A DNA stretch of 64,000 bases from Nocardioides cremeus (GTDB taxonomy: Bacteria > Actinomycetota > Actinomycetes > Propionibacteriales > Nocardioidaceae). The translations under genes and the position numbers were made by a program. The notes beneath the pieces are model-generated. The model worked only from the letters and a program-made list of their open reading frames with translations. It had not been told where the DNA came from and did no database searches. This document shows, piece by piece, positions 1-9,395 of the stretch (within the stretch, counting starts at the first letter, position 1; the number at the start of each line of letters is the position of its first letter). The stretch lies in assembly GCF_030518195.1 (NCBI RefSeq), contig NZ_JAULSC010000008.1, forward strand, positions 106,504 to 170,503. Direction: 5' to 3'.

Positions 1-1064
1 CCGGTGTCGCGGTGCAGGGAGACCCGGGCGTTGCCGTGGGTCAGGGCGCCCATCGCGGCCAGCACGTGGCTGGGCTCGAAGGTCGACGACGTGCACGCCG
101 AGCCGCTGGCGACCCCGAAGCCGTGCCTCTCGAGCTCGTGGACCAGCGCCTCGCCGTCGACGTAGAGGAACGAGAAGGTCACCAGGTGGGGCAGCCGGTC
201 GTCGGGGTCGCCCACCACGTCGACGTCGGGGATCACCGTGACGCCCTCGCGCAGTCGGGCGACCAGGGCGTGCTGGCGGGTCGCCACCTCGTCTCGCTCG
301 GTCACGACCGCCTGCAGCGCCGCTGCTGCCGCCAGGGCCGCCGGCACGTTCTCGAAGCCCGAGGTGCGCTCGTCGACGCGGTCGTCACCGGGGAAGGGGG
401 AGGCCCAGCGGGCGCCCTTGCGCACCAGCAGCACCCCCACCCCGGGCGGGCCGCCCCACTTGTGCGCGGACGCGGCCGCGGCGTCCCAGCCGCGGGGCAG
501 CGCCCGTCGCCCGGCGGCGGCGCAGGCGTCGACGAAGAGCGGGACCCGCCCGTCGAGGCGCGCCGCGACCTCCGCGACGGGCTGGACGGTGCCGACCTCG
601 TGGTTGGCGGCCTGGAGGGCCACCACCCCGGTGCCGGGCGCGACTAGGTCGACGACGTCGTCGGGGGAGACCCGCCCGTGCCGGTCGACCGGCACCACGG
701 CGCCCGGCACGCCGCTGCGCCGGGCCCACCAGTCGGCGGCGTGGCCCACGGCGCTGTGCTCGACGGCGCTGAGCAGCGTGGCGTCGCGGCCGTCGGCACG
801 GCCCTCGAGGAGCCCGAGCAGGCCCCGGTGCACGGCCTCGGTGCCCGAGGAGGTGAAGGAGACCTCGTCGCGGCGCACCCCCAGCGCCCCGGCCACCACC
901 TCGCGGGCGTTGTCGAGCAGCAGCCGGGCGTCGCGGCCGGCCCGGTGCAGGCGCCGCGGGTCGCCCCAGCCACGCTCGTGCGCCGCGGCCAGGACCTCGC
1001 TCGCCGCGGGGTGCAGCGGCTCGCCCGAGGCCGCGTCGAGGTCGACCGGCGCGGCATTCGTCAC
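1..1064 (-). CDS. Cysteine desulfurase / class V aminotransferase (3' end cut by window)
   Basis: PLP enzyme of the NifS/IscS fold, which takes sulfur from cysteine for Fe-S cluster, thiolated tRNA or cofactor synthesis. The first 354 residues are visible; the C-terminus lies beyond base 1. The probable Schiff-base lysine is K202 in SAHKWGGP, and the substrate-sulfur cysteine loop is present as SGSACTSS (C324), so it looks like an active desulfurase rather than a plain aminotransferase. The start is a GTG at 1064 (VTNAAPVDLD); no ATG fits. It is divergent from ctaC with about 90 bp between them. IscS/SufS/NifS subtype cannot be decided without the missing end. Confidence 0.85.
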   Translation of the reverse strand, partial: MTNAAPVDLDAASGEPLHPAASEVLAAAHERGWGDPRRLHRAGRDARLLLDNAREVVAGALGVRRDEVSFTSSGTEAVHRGLLGLLEGRADGRDATLLSAVEHSAVGHAADWWARRSGVPGAVVPVDRHGRVSPDDVVDLVAPGTGVVALQAANHEVGTVQPVAEVAARLDGRVPLFVDACAAAGRRALPRGWDAAAASAHKWGGPPGVGVLLVRKGARWASPFPGDDRVDERTSGFENVPAALAAAAALQAVVTERDEVATRQHALVARLREGVTVIPDVDVVGDPDDRLPHLVTFSFLYVDGEALVHELERHGFGVASGSACTSSTFEPSHVLAAMGALTHGNARVSLHRDT

Positions 1065-1157
1065 AACCGCCACGGTAGGCCACCCTGTGCAGCCGGACGG
1101 CTGGTGGGCGGGGTACTCTGACGCCAACTTCTGATCGCTTGAGAGGAAGGCTCGTTC

Positions 1158-2105
1158 GTGAGTCTGCAGCTCCCCCAGATGGCACCAGGACGTCGGCGGG
1201 CCTCGGCCCGTCGTGCGGGCCTGGGCGCCACGCTCGGCCTCGGCCTCGTGCTGCTCGCCGGTTGTTCGTCGGAGTCCCGCGGTGAGTGGGAGCGCCTGGC
1301 CATGCCAGAGCCCATCACCGAGCAGGGCGAGTCGACCCTCGCGCTGTGGCAGGGCGCGTGGATCGCGGCTCTGATCACCGGTGTCGTCGTGTGGGGCCTC
1401 ATCGCCTGGGTGGTGGTCGCCTACCGCCGGCGAAGCGACGACGAGGTCCCGGTCCAGACGCGCTACAACCTGCCGCTGGAGATCTTCTACACGGTCGCGC
1501 CGATCATGATGGTCGTGGTGTTCTTCGCCCAGACCATCCGGGTCCAGGACATCGTGCTCGAGGAGTCCCCAGCCCCCGACAACATCGTCGAGGTGACCGC
1601 CCAGAAGTGGTCGTGGACCTTCAACCACGGCATCGGCGCCGTCGACGTGGCAGCTGACGAGGACAACGAGGACGACGAGTTCCCCTACGAGGGCTACGCC
1701 TACCTCGCGGGCACTCTCACCGACATCCCCACGTTGGTGCTGCCGGTCGGTGAGACCACGCGTTTCAACCTGCACTCGCCCGACGTGATCCACGACTTCG
1801 GTGTACCGGCGTTCCTGATCAAGATGGACGTCATCCCGGGTCGCGTGAACTCCTTCGAGGTCACTCCCACGACCGAGGGCACCTTCAAGGGCAAGTGCTA
1901 CGAGCTCTGCGGTGCCTACCACTCGCGGATGCTCTTCAACGTCGAGGTCGTCAGCGCTGAGGAGTACGACGCCTACGTGGCGGACCTGGCCGACTCCAAC
2001 CTCGCCAGCACGGGCGTCCAGGCCGAGCTGCCCATCCTCGGAGGCGAGGACGCCCGCACCCAGGTGGGCCTCGCATCCACCCGATCCGGAGGAGAGGGCC
2101 AGTGA
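1158..2105 (+). CDS. ctaC: Cytochrome c oxidase subunit II
   Basis: Subunit II of the aa3-type terminal oxidase, which carries the CuA centre receiving electrons from cytochrome cc of the bcc complex. The 315-residue precursor has a lipoprotein signal with lipobox LAGC (C36), two membrane helices (about 67-88 and 108-125) and a periplasmic cupredoxin domain. CuA ligands are visible as H212 (IHDFG) and C247, C251, H255 and M258 in [14 protein letters not shown]. An acidic insert of D/E residues at about 166-175 is typical of actinobacterial subunit II. Start GTG 1158 follows a good Shine-Dalgarno, GAGAGGAAGG, at 1141-1150. It is first in the ctaC-ctaD-ctaF operon and overlaps ctaD by four bases. 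Confidence 0.95.
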   Translation: MSLQLPQMAPGRRRASARRAGLGATLGLGLVLLAGCSSESRGEWERLAMPEPITEQGESTLALWQGAWIAALITGVVVWGLIAWVVVAYRRRSDDEVPVQTRYNLPLEIFYTVAPIMMVVVFFAQTIRVQDIVLEESPAPDNIVEVTAQKWSWTFNHGIGAVDVAADEDNEDDEFPYEGYAYLAGTLTDIPTLVLPVGETTRFNLHSPDVIHDFGVPAFLIKMDVIPGRVNSFEVTPTTEGTFKGKCYELCGAYHSRMLFNVEVVSAEEYDAYVADLADSNLASTGVQAELPILGGEDARTQVGLASTRSGGEGQ

Positions 2106-3871
2106 GCGCCGCCACCGCCCAGAGGCCGACCGCACCCGGCGAGCCCCGCAAGCCGCTCGGCCAGCTGGCCGTGCGGATGATGACGACGACCGATCACAAG
2201 CTGATCGGCAAGATGTACCTGATCACCTCGTTCGCGTGGTTCCTCATCGGTGGCCTGATGGCCTTGGTGATCCGCTCCGAGCTGGCTTTCCCGGGCCAGC
2301 AGGTGGTCAACGAGGAGCTCTACAACCAGCTCTTCACCATGCACGGCACGATCATGCTGCTGCTCTTCGCGACGCCGCTGTTCTTCGGCTTCGCCAACGT
2401 GATCATGCCGATCCAGATCGGCTCACCCGACGTCGCGTTCCCGCGGTTGAACATGTTCAGCTACTGGCTGTTCCTCTTCGGCGGCCTGATCGCCGCATCG
2501 GGCTTCCTGACCCCTGAGGGCGCAGCCTCCTTCGGGTGGTTCGCATACACCCCGCTGTCCAACGCCGTCAACAGCCCCAGCGTGGGCGGTGACCTGTGGA
2601 TCATGGGTCTGTGGATGGCCGGACTCGGCTCCATCCTGGGCGCGGTCAACTTCATCACCACGATCATCTGCATGCGCGCCCCCGGCATGACCATGTTCCG
2701 GATGCCGTTGTTCGTGTGGAACACCTTGATCACCAGCCTGCTGGTGCTCATCGCCTTCCCGGTGCTCGCCGGCGCGCTGCTGATGCTCGAAGCGGACCGC
2801 ATCCTGGGGGCTAACGTCTTCGACACCGCCCACGGCGGCGCGATCCTGTGGCAGCACCTGTTCTGGTTCTTCGGCCACCCGGAGGTCTACATCATCGCGC
2901 TGCCGTTCTTCGGCATCGTGACCGAGATCTTCCCGGTCTTCAGCCGCAAGCCGCTGTTCGGCTACGTCGGCCTGGTGGGCGCGACCCTGGGCATCGCGAT
3001 CCTCTCGGTCGCGGTCTGGGCGCACCACATGTTCGTCACAGGCGCGGTCAACCTGCCGTTCTTCTCCGGCATGACGTTCCTGATCGCGGTGCCGACCGGC
3101 GTGAAGTTCTTCAACTGGATCGGCACGATGTGGGGCGGGTCGCTGTCCTTCGACACCCCGATGCTGTGGTCGATCGGCTTCCTGACCACGTTCCTGTTCG
3201 GTGGTCTGACCGGCATCATCCTGGCCAGCCCGCCGCTCGACTTCCAGGTCTCGGACTCCTACTTCGTGGTCGCGCACTTCCACTACGTCGTCTTCGGCAC
3301 CGTGGTCTTCGCGATGTTCGCGGGCTTCTACTTCTGGTGGCCCAAGTTCACGGGTCGGATGCTCGACGAGCGGCTGGGCAAGCTGCACTTCTGGATCCTG
3401 TTCATCGGCTTCCACCTGACCTTCCTGGTCCAGCACTGGCTCGGTGTCGAGGGCATGCCGCGCCGCTACGCCGACTACCTGCCCGACGACGGGTTCACCC
3501 TGCTCAACCAGATCTCCACCGTGGGTGCGTTCCTGCTGAGCCTGTCGATGCTGCCGTTCTTCTACAACGTGTGGATCTCGCGCAAGGCACCGCTGGTCGA
3601 GGTCGATGACCCGTGGGGCTGGGGTCGCTCGCTGGAGTGGGCCACCTCGTGCCCGCCGCCGCGCCACAACTTCGTGACCATCCCGCGCATCCGCTCGGAG
3701 TCGCCGGCCTTCGACCTGCACCACCCGGAGATCGCGGCCATCGAGCTCGACCAGAACGAGGCGGCGCGCGAGGGTCGCTTCGCCGACGCCCCCGACATGG
3801 CCGGGCGCGGAGAGACCGTGGGTGAGCGTCGGTCCACCGGCACTCGGTCCGACGACGGGAAGGACAGCTGA
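2102..3871 (+). CDS. ctaD: Cytochrome c oxidase subunit I
   Basis: Catalytic heme-copper subunit of the aa3 oxidase, reducing O2 to water and pumping protons; 589 residues with about 12 membrane helices. Visible ligands are H81 (heme a, MHGTIM), H259 with the cross-linked Y263 (GHPEVY), H308-H309 (CuB) and H392/H394 (VAHFHY) for heme a3 and heme a. The length and hydrophilic C-terminal tail match actinobacterial CtaD. The GTG start overlaps the ctaC stop as GTGA, implying translational coupling, and the stop overlaps the ctaF start by one base. In actinobacteria this oxidase works as a supercomplex with the QcrABC complex, which is encoded just downstream on the other strand. Confidence 0.97.
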   Translation: MSAATAQRPTAPGEPRKPLGQLAVRMMTTTDHKLIGKMYLITSFAWFLIGGLMALVIRSELAFPGQQVVNEELYNQLFTMHGTIMLLLFATPLFFGFANVIMPIQIGSPDVAFPRLNMFSYWLFLFGGLIAASGFLTPEGAASFGWFAYTPLSNAVNSPSVGGDLWIMGLWMAGLGSILGAVNFITTIICMRAPGMTMFRMPLFVWNTLITSLLVLIAFPVLAGALLMLEADRILGANVFDTAHGGAILWQHLFWFFGHPEVYIIALPFFGIVTEIFPVFSRKPLFGYVGLVGATLGIAILSVAVWAHHMFVTGAVNLPFFSGMTFLIAVPTGVKFFNWIGTMWGGSLSFDTPMLWSIGFLTTFLFGGLTGIILASPPLDFQVSDSYFVVAHFHYVVFGTVVFAMFAGFYFWWPKFTGRMLDERLGKLHFWILFIGFHLTFLVQHWLGVEGMPRRYADYLPDDGFTLLNQISTVGAFLLSLSMLPFFYNVWISRKAPLVEVDDPWGWGRSLEWATSCPPPRHNFVTIPRIRSESPAFDLHHPEIAAIELDQNEAAREGRFADAPDMAGRGETVGERRSTGTRSDDGKDS

Positions 3872-4287
3872 TGAGGGCCGAGGCCTTGATCTTCGCGATC
3901 TGCACCGTGTTCCTGGTGCTGATCACCCCGGCGTACTGGTTCATCACCAGTGCCGGCGACACCGGTGGCGACTGGACGGGCACCTCCGCCCTGACGATGA
4001 CCACGCTGCTCACCCTGATGGTCACCTTCTACCTCGGCTTCCACGCCAAGAAGATGGAGCCGCGTCCGGAGGACCGCAAGGACGCCGAGATCGCCGACGG
4101 CGCCGGAGAGCTGGGCTTCTTCCCGCCGTACTCCTGGTGGCCGCTGTGGGCCGCGCTGACCCTCGGCACGATCGTCTTCGGAGTTGCGATGACAGCATGG
4201 TGGCTGGCCATCATCGGAGCCGTTCTGGGTGCCGTGGCCACCTCCGGGCTGGTCTACGAGTACTACCGCGGTGAGCACGCGCACTGA
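3871..4287 (+). CDS. ctaF: Cytochrome c oxidase subunit IV
   Basis: Small actinobacteria-specific fourth subunit of the aa3 oxidase, 138 residues with four predicted membrane helices (about 2-25, 32-52, 84-103 and 108-128). It is needed for oxidase assembly or stability in related species. Identification rests on the family-type N-terminus ([15 protein letters not shown]), length and position directly after ctaD with a one-base stop/start overlap. It is the last gene of the operon; a strong hairpin at 4308-4347 follows. Confidence 0.9.
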   Translation: MRAEALIFAICTVFLVLITPAYWFITSAGDTGGDWTGTSALTMTTLLTLMVTFYLGFHAKKMEPRPEDRKDAEIADGAGELGFFPPYSWWPLWAALTLGTIVFGVAMTAWWLAIIGAVLGAVATSGLVYEYYRGEHAH

Positions 4288-4307
4288 GCGCCCTCCCGAC
4301 GCACCAC

Positions 4308-4347
4308 CACGACGACTCCGCCGCCCTCGGGCCGCGGAGTCGTCGTG
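4308..4347 (+). terminator. Hairpin terminator after ctaCDF
   Basis: Perfect 14-bp inverted repeat, CACGACGACTCCGC at 4308-4321 and its complement at 4334-4347, with a 12-base G+C-rich loop, 20 bases after the ctaF stop. There is no T-run, as is usual in high-GC actinobacteria. It ends the oxidase operon and separates it from the transpeptidase gene. Confidence 0.7.
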
Positions 4348-4372
4348 TCCTCCTCGTCGACCAACCGGCAAC

Positions 4373-4579
4373 ATGACCTCCGAGCTCCCGGTGCCTCGCG
4401 CTCGCCCCGTCGACGGCGACGTACGGCAGCCTGGCCGCGCTGGCGGTTTCCCTCAGCGTCCTGGGCGCCTACGAAAGTGCCTCCGAGGTTGCGGACCACC
4501 TGCACACCGGGCCGGCCACCCGTAGTGCGGACGGGCCCCAACGGGTGCCGGGCCGGCCCCGGTCGGGCTGCGCAGCAAC
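4373..4579 (+). other. Probable displaced 5' end of the L,D-transpeptidase gene (frameshifts)
   Basis: The enzyme at 4580-5554 lacks a signal peptide in its open frame. Here an ATG at 4373 opens in the same frame as 4580 (MTSELPVPRARP) but stops at a TAG at 4522. From about 4410 to 4530 the next frame instead encodes a convincing signal segment, ATYGSLAALAVSLSVLGAY, followed by SASEVADHLHTGPATRSADG. Past about 4530 the coding sense returns to the first frame (APVGLRSNV). Two compensating one-base changes, near the CCCC at 4405-4408 and the GGGCCCC at about 4533-4539, would join all three parts. This is either a genuine inactivating change or two homopolymer errors in the assembly. Confidence 0.55.
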
Positions 4580-5554
4580 GTGCGCAAGCGCGCGCAGGAC
4601 GTGTCGGTCGACACGCTGCTCGAGGTCGACGCCGCCGGCGGCGACCTGCTGGGGGTGCGGGTCACCTCCCCCGCGGGCGGGGTGCCCGGCCGCCGCCAGC
4701 ACGGCTCCTGGCGGGCCACCGAGCGGCTCGAGCCCGGCACGGCGTACGTCGTGCGCGCGCGGGTGCGCGGCGCCGACGGGCCGGTCGTGCGCGAGCGCCG
4801 CTTCCGCACCGCCGGGGAGACGGTCGGGGTCGGGATGCCGGTCGTGGTGCAGTTCGACCTTCCGGTCACCGACCGGGCTGCGATGGAGCCCGAGATGGCC
4901 GTCGAGTCCACGCCGCGCCAGGCCGGCTCCTGGCACTGGCTCAGCGACACCGAGGCGCACTACCGCCCCAAGGAGTACTGGCAGGCCGGCAGCGAGGTGG
5001 TGGTCGACCTCGACATCAATGGCGTCGACGCCGGGGGAGGGATCTACGGCCAGGAGAGCCGCGAGGTCGCCTTCACCGTGGGGGAGGCCCACGTCTACCG
5101 CATCGACGCGCAGCGCCACACCATGGAGGTCTTCTCCGAGGGCCGGTTGCTGCGCACCATCCCGATCACCACCGGCAAGGCCGGGTTCACCACCCGCTCC
5201 GGCACCAAGGTGGTGATGGAGAAGTACGAGTCGAAGCGGATGGACTCCGAGACCGTCGGCATCGGCGGCGACGAGGCCTACGACATCGCCGACGTGCAGT
5301 GGGCGATGCGGCTGACCAGCTCGGGGGAGTTCATCCACGCCGCGCCCTGGTCGGTCGGCAGCCAGGGCAGCGCCAACGTCTCGCACGGCTGCACCGGTCT
5401 GAGCACCGAGCAGGCCGCCTGGCTCTACTCGATGACCCGGCGCGGCGACGTCGTGGAGTACACCGGCACCGACCGGGCGATGACCCTCGACAACGGCTTC
5501 GGCGACTGGAACCTCGGCTGGGCGGAGTACCGGGCCGGCTCCGCCCTGGGCTGA
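4580..5554 (+). CDS. L,D-transpeptidase, Ig-like plus YkuD domains (N-terminus displaced)
   Basis: Periplasmic enzyme that makes 3-3 cross-links in peptidoglycan. In the 324-residue open part, residues 1-80 and about 85-168 are Ig-like beta domains typical of actinobacterial Ldt proteins. Residues about 169-295 form the YkuD catalytic domain, with H253 (FIHAAPW) and the SHGC motif giving H269 and catalytic C271 (family consensus HGC[IV]R; here SHGCTGLS). GTG 4580 is only the first start codon in the uninterrupted frame. The real start is probably at 4373, with a membrane signal encoded between but out of frame. It lies between two convergent respiratory operons and is followed by a strong terminator. 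Confidence 0.85.
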   Translation: MRKRAQDVSVDTLLEVDAAGGDLLGVRVTSPAGGVPGRRQHGSWRATERLEPGTAYVVRARVRGADGPVVRERRFRTAGETVGVGMPVVVQFDLPVTDRAAMEPEMAVESTPRQAGSWHWLSDTEAHYRPKEYWQAGSEVVVDLDINGVDAGGGIYGQESREVAFTVGEAHVYRIDAQRHTMEVFSEGRLLRTIPITTGKAGFTTRSGTKVVMEKYESKRMDSETVGIGGDEAYDIADVQWAMRLTSSGEFIHAAPWSVGSQGSANVSHGCTGLSTEQAAWLYSMTRRGDVVEYTGTDRAMTLDNGFGDWNLGWAEYRAGSALG

Positions 5555-5579
5555 GCCGCCCCAGCACGACGAGTACGAC

Positions 5580-5615
5580 GAAGGCCCCCACCCGACGGAT
5601 CGGGTGGGGGCCTTC
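5580..5615. terminator. Bidirectional terminator between transpeptidase and qcrB
   Basis: Perfect 16-bp inverted repeat, GAAGGCCCCCACCCGA at 5580-5595 with its complement at 5600-5615 and a CGGA loop. It lies 25 bases after the transpeptidase stop and 16 bases beyond the qcrB stop on the other strand, so it can serve both convergent transcripts. Confidence 0.9.
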
Positions 5616-5631
5616 GTGTCGTGCCGGTGCC

Positions 5632-7380
5632 TCAGTGGCTGCCGCGCAACGTCTCGCCCTCGACGGCGTGGTGGCCGTCGAACTGGTGGCCGTCGGCCGA
5701 GTGGCCCTCCAGGGGCGCCTGCAGCTCGTGCTCGTGCTCGGCGTGGTGGTGCGCCTCCTCGAGCTCGGCCGCGGTCGGCTTCTGCACGTTGTCGGCGTAC
5801 CAGGCCTTGTTGAGCCTGGCCCGCAGGCCGCTGAGTCGACCGCCGGGACGACGTACGCCGTTCTCGTCGGTCTCCGCCTCGGGCGTCCACATCTCGTCGC
5901 GGTCGCGCGCGGTGAGGGTGTAGGCCGAGGCCGGGGCGATCGGCAGGTGCCGCTCGCTGTAGCCACCCTCGGGGGAGCGCATGATCACGCCCGTCTCGTA
6001 GCCGTGCAGCAGCTTCTCCTGGTCGTGGCGCTGCAACGAGATGCACCAGCGCTTGGTGATCATGAAGGCGATCACCGGACCCAGGAAGACCGCTACCCGC
6101 AGGAAGTAGGTGATCTGGTTGATGCTCAGGTTGAGCTTGATCGCGATGATGTCGTTGCCGCCCGCAGCCCACATCAGGCCGTAGAACGTCATCAGCGCGA
6201 CCATGATGGCGGTCCGGGTCGGGGCGTTGCGCGGGCGCTCCAGCAGGTGGTGGTCGCGCTTGTCCCCGGTGATCCAGGACTCGATGAACGGCAGCATCAG
6301 CAGGATCGTGAACATCAGGCCGGGCAGCACGATGACAGGCAGGAAGACGTTCCAGGCGATCGTGTAGCCGAACAGGTGGGTCTCCCAGCCCGGCATGATG
6401 CGCAGCGCGCCGTCGGGCCAGCCCATGTACCAGTCGGGCTGCGAACCTGCCGTCACCTTGGTCGGGTCGTAGGGGCCGAGCTTCCAGACGGGGTTGATGT
6501 TGAGCAGCGCACCCATCATGGCGGTGACACCGAAGACGATGAAGAAGAAGCCACCGGCCTTGGCGGCGTACACGGGGAGCATCGGGAAGCCGACGACGTT
6601 CTCCTCGGTGCGGCCGGGACCAGGCCACTGCGTGTGCTTGTGGTAGACGAGCAGCAGCATGTGGGCCGCGATCAGCCCCAGCAGCAGGCCGGGGATCAGC
6701 AGGACGTGGATGGTGTAGAGGCGCGGGATGATCGAGTCACCCGGGAACTCGCCACCGAAGAGGAAGAACGACATGTAGGTGCCCACGACCGGGATCGACT
6801 TCATGAAGCCGTCGGCGGCGCGGATGCCGGTGCCGGAGAGCAGGTCGTCGGGCAGCGAGTAGCCGGTGAAGCCCTCGAGGGTGCCCAGCAGCAGCAGCAG
6901 CGAGCCGATGACCCAGTTGAGCTCTCGCGGCTTGCGGAACGCACCGGTGAAGTAGACGCGCAGCAGGTGGATCATCATCGAGGCGATGAAGATGTTGGCT
7001 GCCCAGTGGTGCATCTGGCGCATCAGCAGGCCGCCGCGGACGTCGAAGCTGATGTTGAGGGTCGAGGCCATCGCCTCGGACATGTGCAGCCCGCGCAGCT
7101 GGTCGTAGGAGCCCATGTAGGTCACCTCGGCCATGCTCGGCCGGTACCAGAACGTCAGGAAGACACCGGTCAGCAGCAGCACGACGAAGCTCCACAGAGC
7201 AATTTCGCCGAGCATGAAGGACCAGTGGTCGGGGAAGACCTTGCGCAGGTTCTTCTTCATGGCCGTGCCCAGGCCCAGGCGCTCGTCGGCCCAGTTGGCC
7301 ACGACTCCTGCCTTGCCGGGCTTCTTGGCTGTCGCGGCCGAGCTGTTGCTCGTCGCGACCTTGCTGGTGTCCATGCTCAC
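5632..7380 (-). CDS. qcrB: Cytochrome bc1 complex cytochrome b subunit
   Basis: Menaquinol-oxidising cytochrome b of the actinobacterial bcc complex, 582 residues. The two heme-ligand pairs are visible as H124 or H125 with H138 in the first helix pair (RQMHHWAANIF) and H225 with H240 in the second. The sequence past about residue 430 is the long hydrophilic actinobacterial C-terminal extension, ending in a His/Glu-rich segment (EEAHHHAEHEHE). The GTG start overlaps the qcrA stop as GTGA; an ATG two codons further in is an alternative. It is the last gene of ctaE-qcrC-qcrA-qcrB and ends at the bidirectional terminator 5580-5615. Confidence 0.96.
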   Translation of the reverse strand: MSMDTSKVATSNSSAATAKKPGKAGVVANWADERLGLGTAMKKNLRKVFPDHWSFMLGEIALWSFVVLLLTGVFLTFWYRPSMAEVTYMGSYDQLRGLHMSEAMASTLNISFDVRGGLLMRQMHHWAANIFIASMMIHLLRVYFTGAFRKPRELNWVIGSLLLLLGTLEGFTGYSLPDDLLSGTGIRAADGFMKSIPVVGTYMSFFLFGGEFPGDSIIPRLYTIHVLLIPGLLLGLIAAHMLLLVYHKHTQWPGPGRTEENVVGFPMLPVYAAKAGGFFFIVFGVTAMMGALLNINPVWKLGPYDPTKVTAGSQPDWYMGWPDGALRIMPGWETHLFGYTIAWNVFLPVIVLPGLMFTILLMLPFIESWITGDKRDHHLLERPRNAPTRTAIMVALMTFYGLMWAAGGNDIIAIKLNLSINQITYFLRVAVFLGPVIAFMITKRWCISLQRHDQEKLLHGYETGVIMRSPEGGYSERHLPIAPASAYTLTARDRDEMWTPEAETDENGVRRPGGRLSGLRARLNKAWYADNVQKPTAAELEEAHHHAEHEHELQAPLEGHSADGHQFDGHHAVEGETLRGSH

Positions 7381-8492
7381 AGCTCTGCCTCACCCTGCTC
7401 GCCGATGTCCTTGTGGTCACGTTCCCAGTAGCTGGGCCCCACCGGCTCGGTGAAGTCGCTCTGCGCGACCAGGAAGCCCTCGGCATCGACCGCCAGCGGG
7501 AGCTGGGGAAGATGCCGTCCGGCGGGACCGAAGACGACACGCCCGGAGTCGGCGAGGTCGAAGGTGGACTGGTGGCAGGGGCACAGCAGGTGGTGCGTGG
7601 TGCGCTCGTAGAGCGAGATCGGGCACCCGACGTGGGTGCAGATCTTGGAGTAGCAGACGATCCCGTCGACCGACCAGTTGTCGCGCCCCTCGCCGGGGAT
7701 CACGTCGTCGGGGTCCATCCGGACCACGACGACCGCGGCCTTCGACTTCGCCACGTACAGCTCGACGCCCTCGATCTCGGGGTAGCCGTTCTCCTCGGTC
7801 GGGAAGATGGCCTCGGGCTCGGCGTTGACCAGGTCGCCGACCTCGAGGTCGGCGGCGCGGATCGGGGTGCCGATGACATCGCGCACAACACGCATGTCGG
7901 GCTTCCAGATGGTGTTCTCGAGGCCCGCGTCGGGGCCGCTGGCTGCTGCCTGGCTGGGTGTGGGGCCCAGGTCGCGGAACAGCACCACGGCCGGCGCGAG
8001 CAGCAGGGTGATCGAGGCGATCAGCGAGTTGCGCACCAGCGGGCGACGCGCGATGCCGGACTCCTCGAGCCCGGCGTCGAGGGCAGCCAGCGTCGCGGCG
8101 CGGTCCTCGTCGGAGGAACGGGCCGGGTGGCGCATCTCGACCATCTCGTGGTCGGCCATCAGCTTGCGGGCCCACTGGATGATCCCGACGCCGATGAGCA
8201 GCAGGGCCATGCCCAGCGTGGTGCCCAGGGCGATGTTCGAGGCGCCGAGGCCCAGCACCGTCTCCCAGCTGTCGCCGACGTCGAAGGAGAAGTAGGCCAC
8301 CACGAAGAGGACCGCGAAGACCGAGGCGAGACCGAACATCGTCGCGACCTGGCGCTCGGCTCGTCGTGCCGCGTCGTCGTCGACGTCGGTGGGTCGCCAG
8401 GTGTGCTCGGGGAGGCCCGGGTTGGCGATCGGCTCCTCGGTCGTCGCGGGCAGGTGCTTGCCGGCCTGCTCGCCGTGCTGGATGTCCGTCAC
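7377..8492 (-). CDS. qcrA: Ubiquinol/menaquinol-cytochrome c reductase Rieske Fe-S subunit
   Basis: Rieske 2Fe-2S protein of the bcc complex, 371 residues. It has an N-terminal cytoplasmic stretch, three membrane helices (about 52-71, 84-105 and 154-172, the three-helix form typical of actinobacteria) and a C-terminal Rieske domain. Cluster ligands are C285 and H287 (CTHVGC) and C304 and H307 (CPCHQS); C290 and C306 form the family disulfide. The frame stays open upstream, but GTG 8492 is chosen because it overlaps the qcrC stop as GTGA and gives the family N-terminus. It is coupled to qcrC before it and qcrB after it. Confidence 0.95.
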   Translation of the reverse strand: MTDIQHGEQAGKHLPATTEEPIANPGLPEHTWRPTDVDDDAARRAERQVATMFGLASVFAVLFVVAYFSFDVGDSWETVLGLGASNIALGTTLGMALLLIGVGIIQWARKLMADHEMVEMRHPARSSDEDRAATLAALDAGLEESGIARRPLVRNSLIASITLLLAPAVVLFRDLGPTPSQAAASGPDAGLENTIWKPDMRVVRDVIGTPIRAADLEVGDLVNAEPEAIFPTEENGYPEIEGVELYVAKSKAAVVVVRMDPDDVIPGEGRDNWSVDGIVCYSKICTHVGCPISLYERTTHHLLCPCHQSTFDLADSGRVVFGPAGRHLPQLPLAVDAEGFLVAQSDFTEPVGPSYWERDHKDIGEQGEAEL

Positions 8493-9358
8493 GAAGTCAC
8501 CTTCTTCTTCTTCGATCGGGTGGTGTGCGCAGCGATCCAGATCGCGAAGGCGACCAGACCGCCGATACCGACCAGCCACGCGAAGACGCCGTCGGTCACG
8601 GGGCCGAGGCCGCCCATGCCGAAGCCGCCGTACCCGGGCTGCTCCTCGAGCGACTTCAGGTAGGCGATGACGTCGCGCTTCTCCTCGGGCGCGAGGTTGC
8701 CGTTGCTGAAGCTGGGCATGTTCTGCGGTCCGGTCAGCAGGGCCTCGTAGATGTACTTGGACTCCACGCCGTCGAGAGACGGCGCATAGCCGCCGCGGGG
8801 CATGGCGCCACCCGAGCCCTCGAAGTTGTGGCAGGCGGTGCAGTTGGTCAGGAAGATCTGGCCACCACGGACGACCGCCGCCTCCTTGGCGTCGTCGTCG
8901 AGACCCTCGATCGAGTAGTCGGACTCGTCGGGGATGGCGGGGCCGGGGCCCAGCGAGGCGACGTACGCCGCGAGCTGGGCGGTCTCCTCCTCCGAGTAGG
9001 TGACCGGCTTGCGGGGAGCCTGGGCGCCGGGCTGGGCCATCGGCATCCGGCCGGTGCCGACCTGGAAGTCGACCGCCGCGGCGCCGACGCCGACGAGCGA
9101 GGGGCCGAGGTTGTTGCCGTCGAGGGTGCTGACGCCCTCGCCGTTGAGGCCGTGGCAGCTCGAGCAGCCCACGAGGAACAGCTCGCGGCCCTTCTCGACC
9201 TCGATGGCCAGGGTGTCGGAGTCCTGCGCCTGGGCGGGGGCCAGCGCGGTGTAGAGACCACCGGCGGTCACCAGGCCGACCAGCAGCAGGACGAGTCCGG
9301 CCAACGGGCCGCGACGGTGACGGGAGAGGCGACCGGCGGAGCGGTTCACGAAGCGCAC
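8489..9358 (-). CDS. qcrC: Diheme cytochrome c subunit of the bcc complex
   Basis: Membrane-anchored cytochrome cc that passes electrons from the bcc complex directly to CuA of the aa3 oxidase, replacing soluble cytochrome c. The 289 residues contain an N-terminal signal/anchor helix (about 18-38), two c-type heme sites (CSSCH, C65-H69; CTACH, C173-H177), a candidate Met ligand in GRMPM, and a C-terminal helix followed by KKKK. Start GTG 9358 has a second in-frame GTG three codons later. It is followed by qcrA with a four-base overlap and preceded by ctaE with a gap of about 37 bp. Confidence 0.95.
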   Translation of the reverse strand: MRFVNRSAGRLSRHRRGPLAGLVLLLVGLVTAGGLYTALAPAQAQDSDTLAIEVEKGRELFLVGCSSCHGLNGEGVSTLDGNNLGPSLVGVGAAAVDFQVGTGRMPMAQPGAQAPRKPVTYSEEETAQLAAYVASLGPGPAIPDESDYSIEGLDDDAKEAAVVRGGQIFLTNCTACHNFEGSGGAMPRGGYAPSLDGVESKYIYEALLTGPQNMPSFSNGNLAPEEKRDVIAYLKSLEEQPGYGGFGMGGLGPVTDGVFAWLVGIGGLVAFAIWIAAHTTRSKKKKVTS

Positions 9359-9395
9359 TGGGGGTCCTTGGGTTCGGGGTGCAGCGACTCAGGAG

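Noticed and set aside
2423..3724. Long minus-strand frame opposite ctaD
   Set aside because: Low-complexity Glu/Arg/His/Asp composition typical of an antisense shadow; ctaD is unmistakable.
4345..7431. Uninterrupted plus-strand reading frame of over 1000 codons
   Set aside because: It is antisense to qcrB with Arg/His/Gln-rich nonsense composition; the qcrB protein on the other strand has full family motifs. In 72% G+C DNA such shadow frames are expected.
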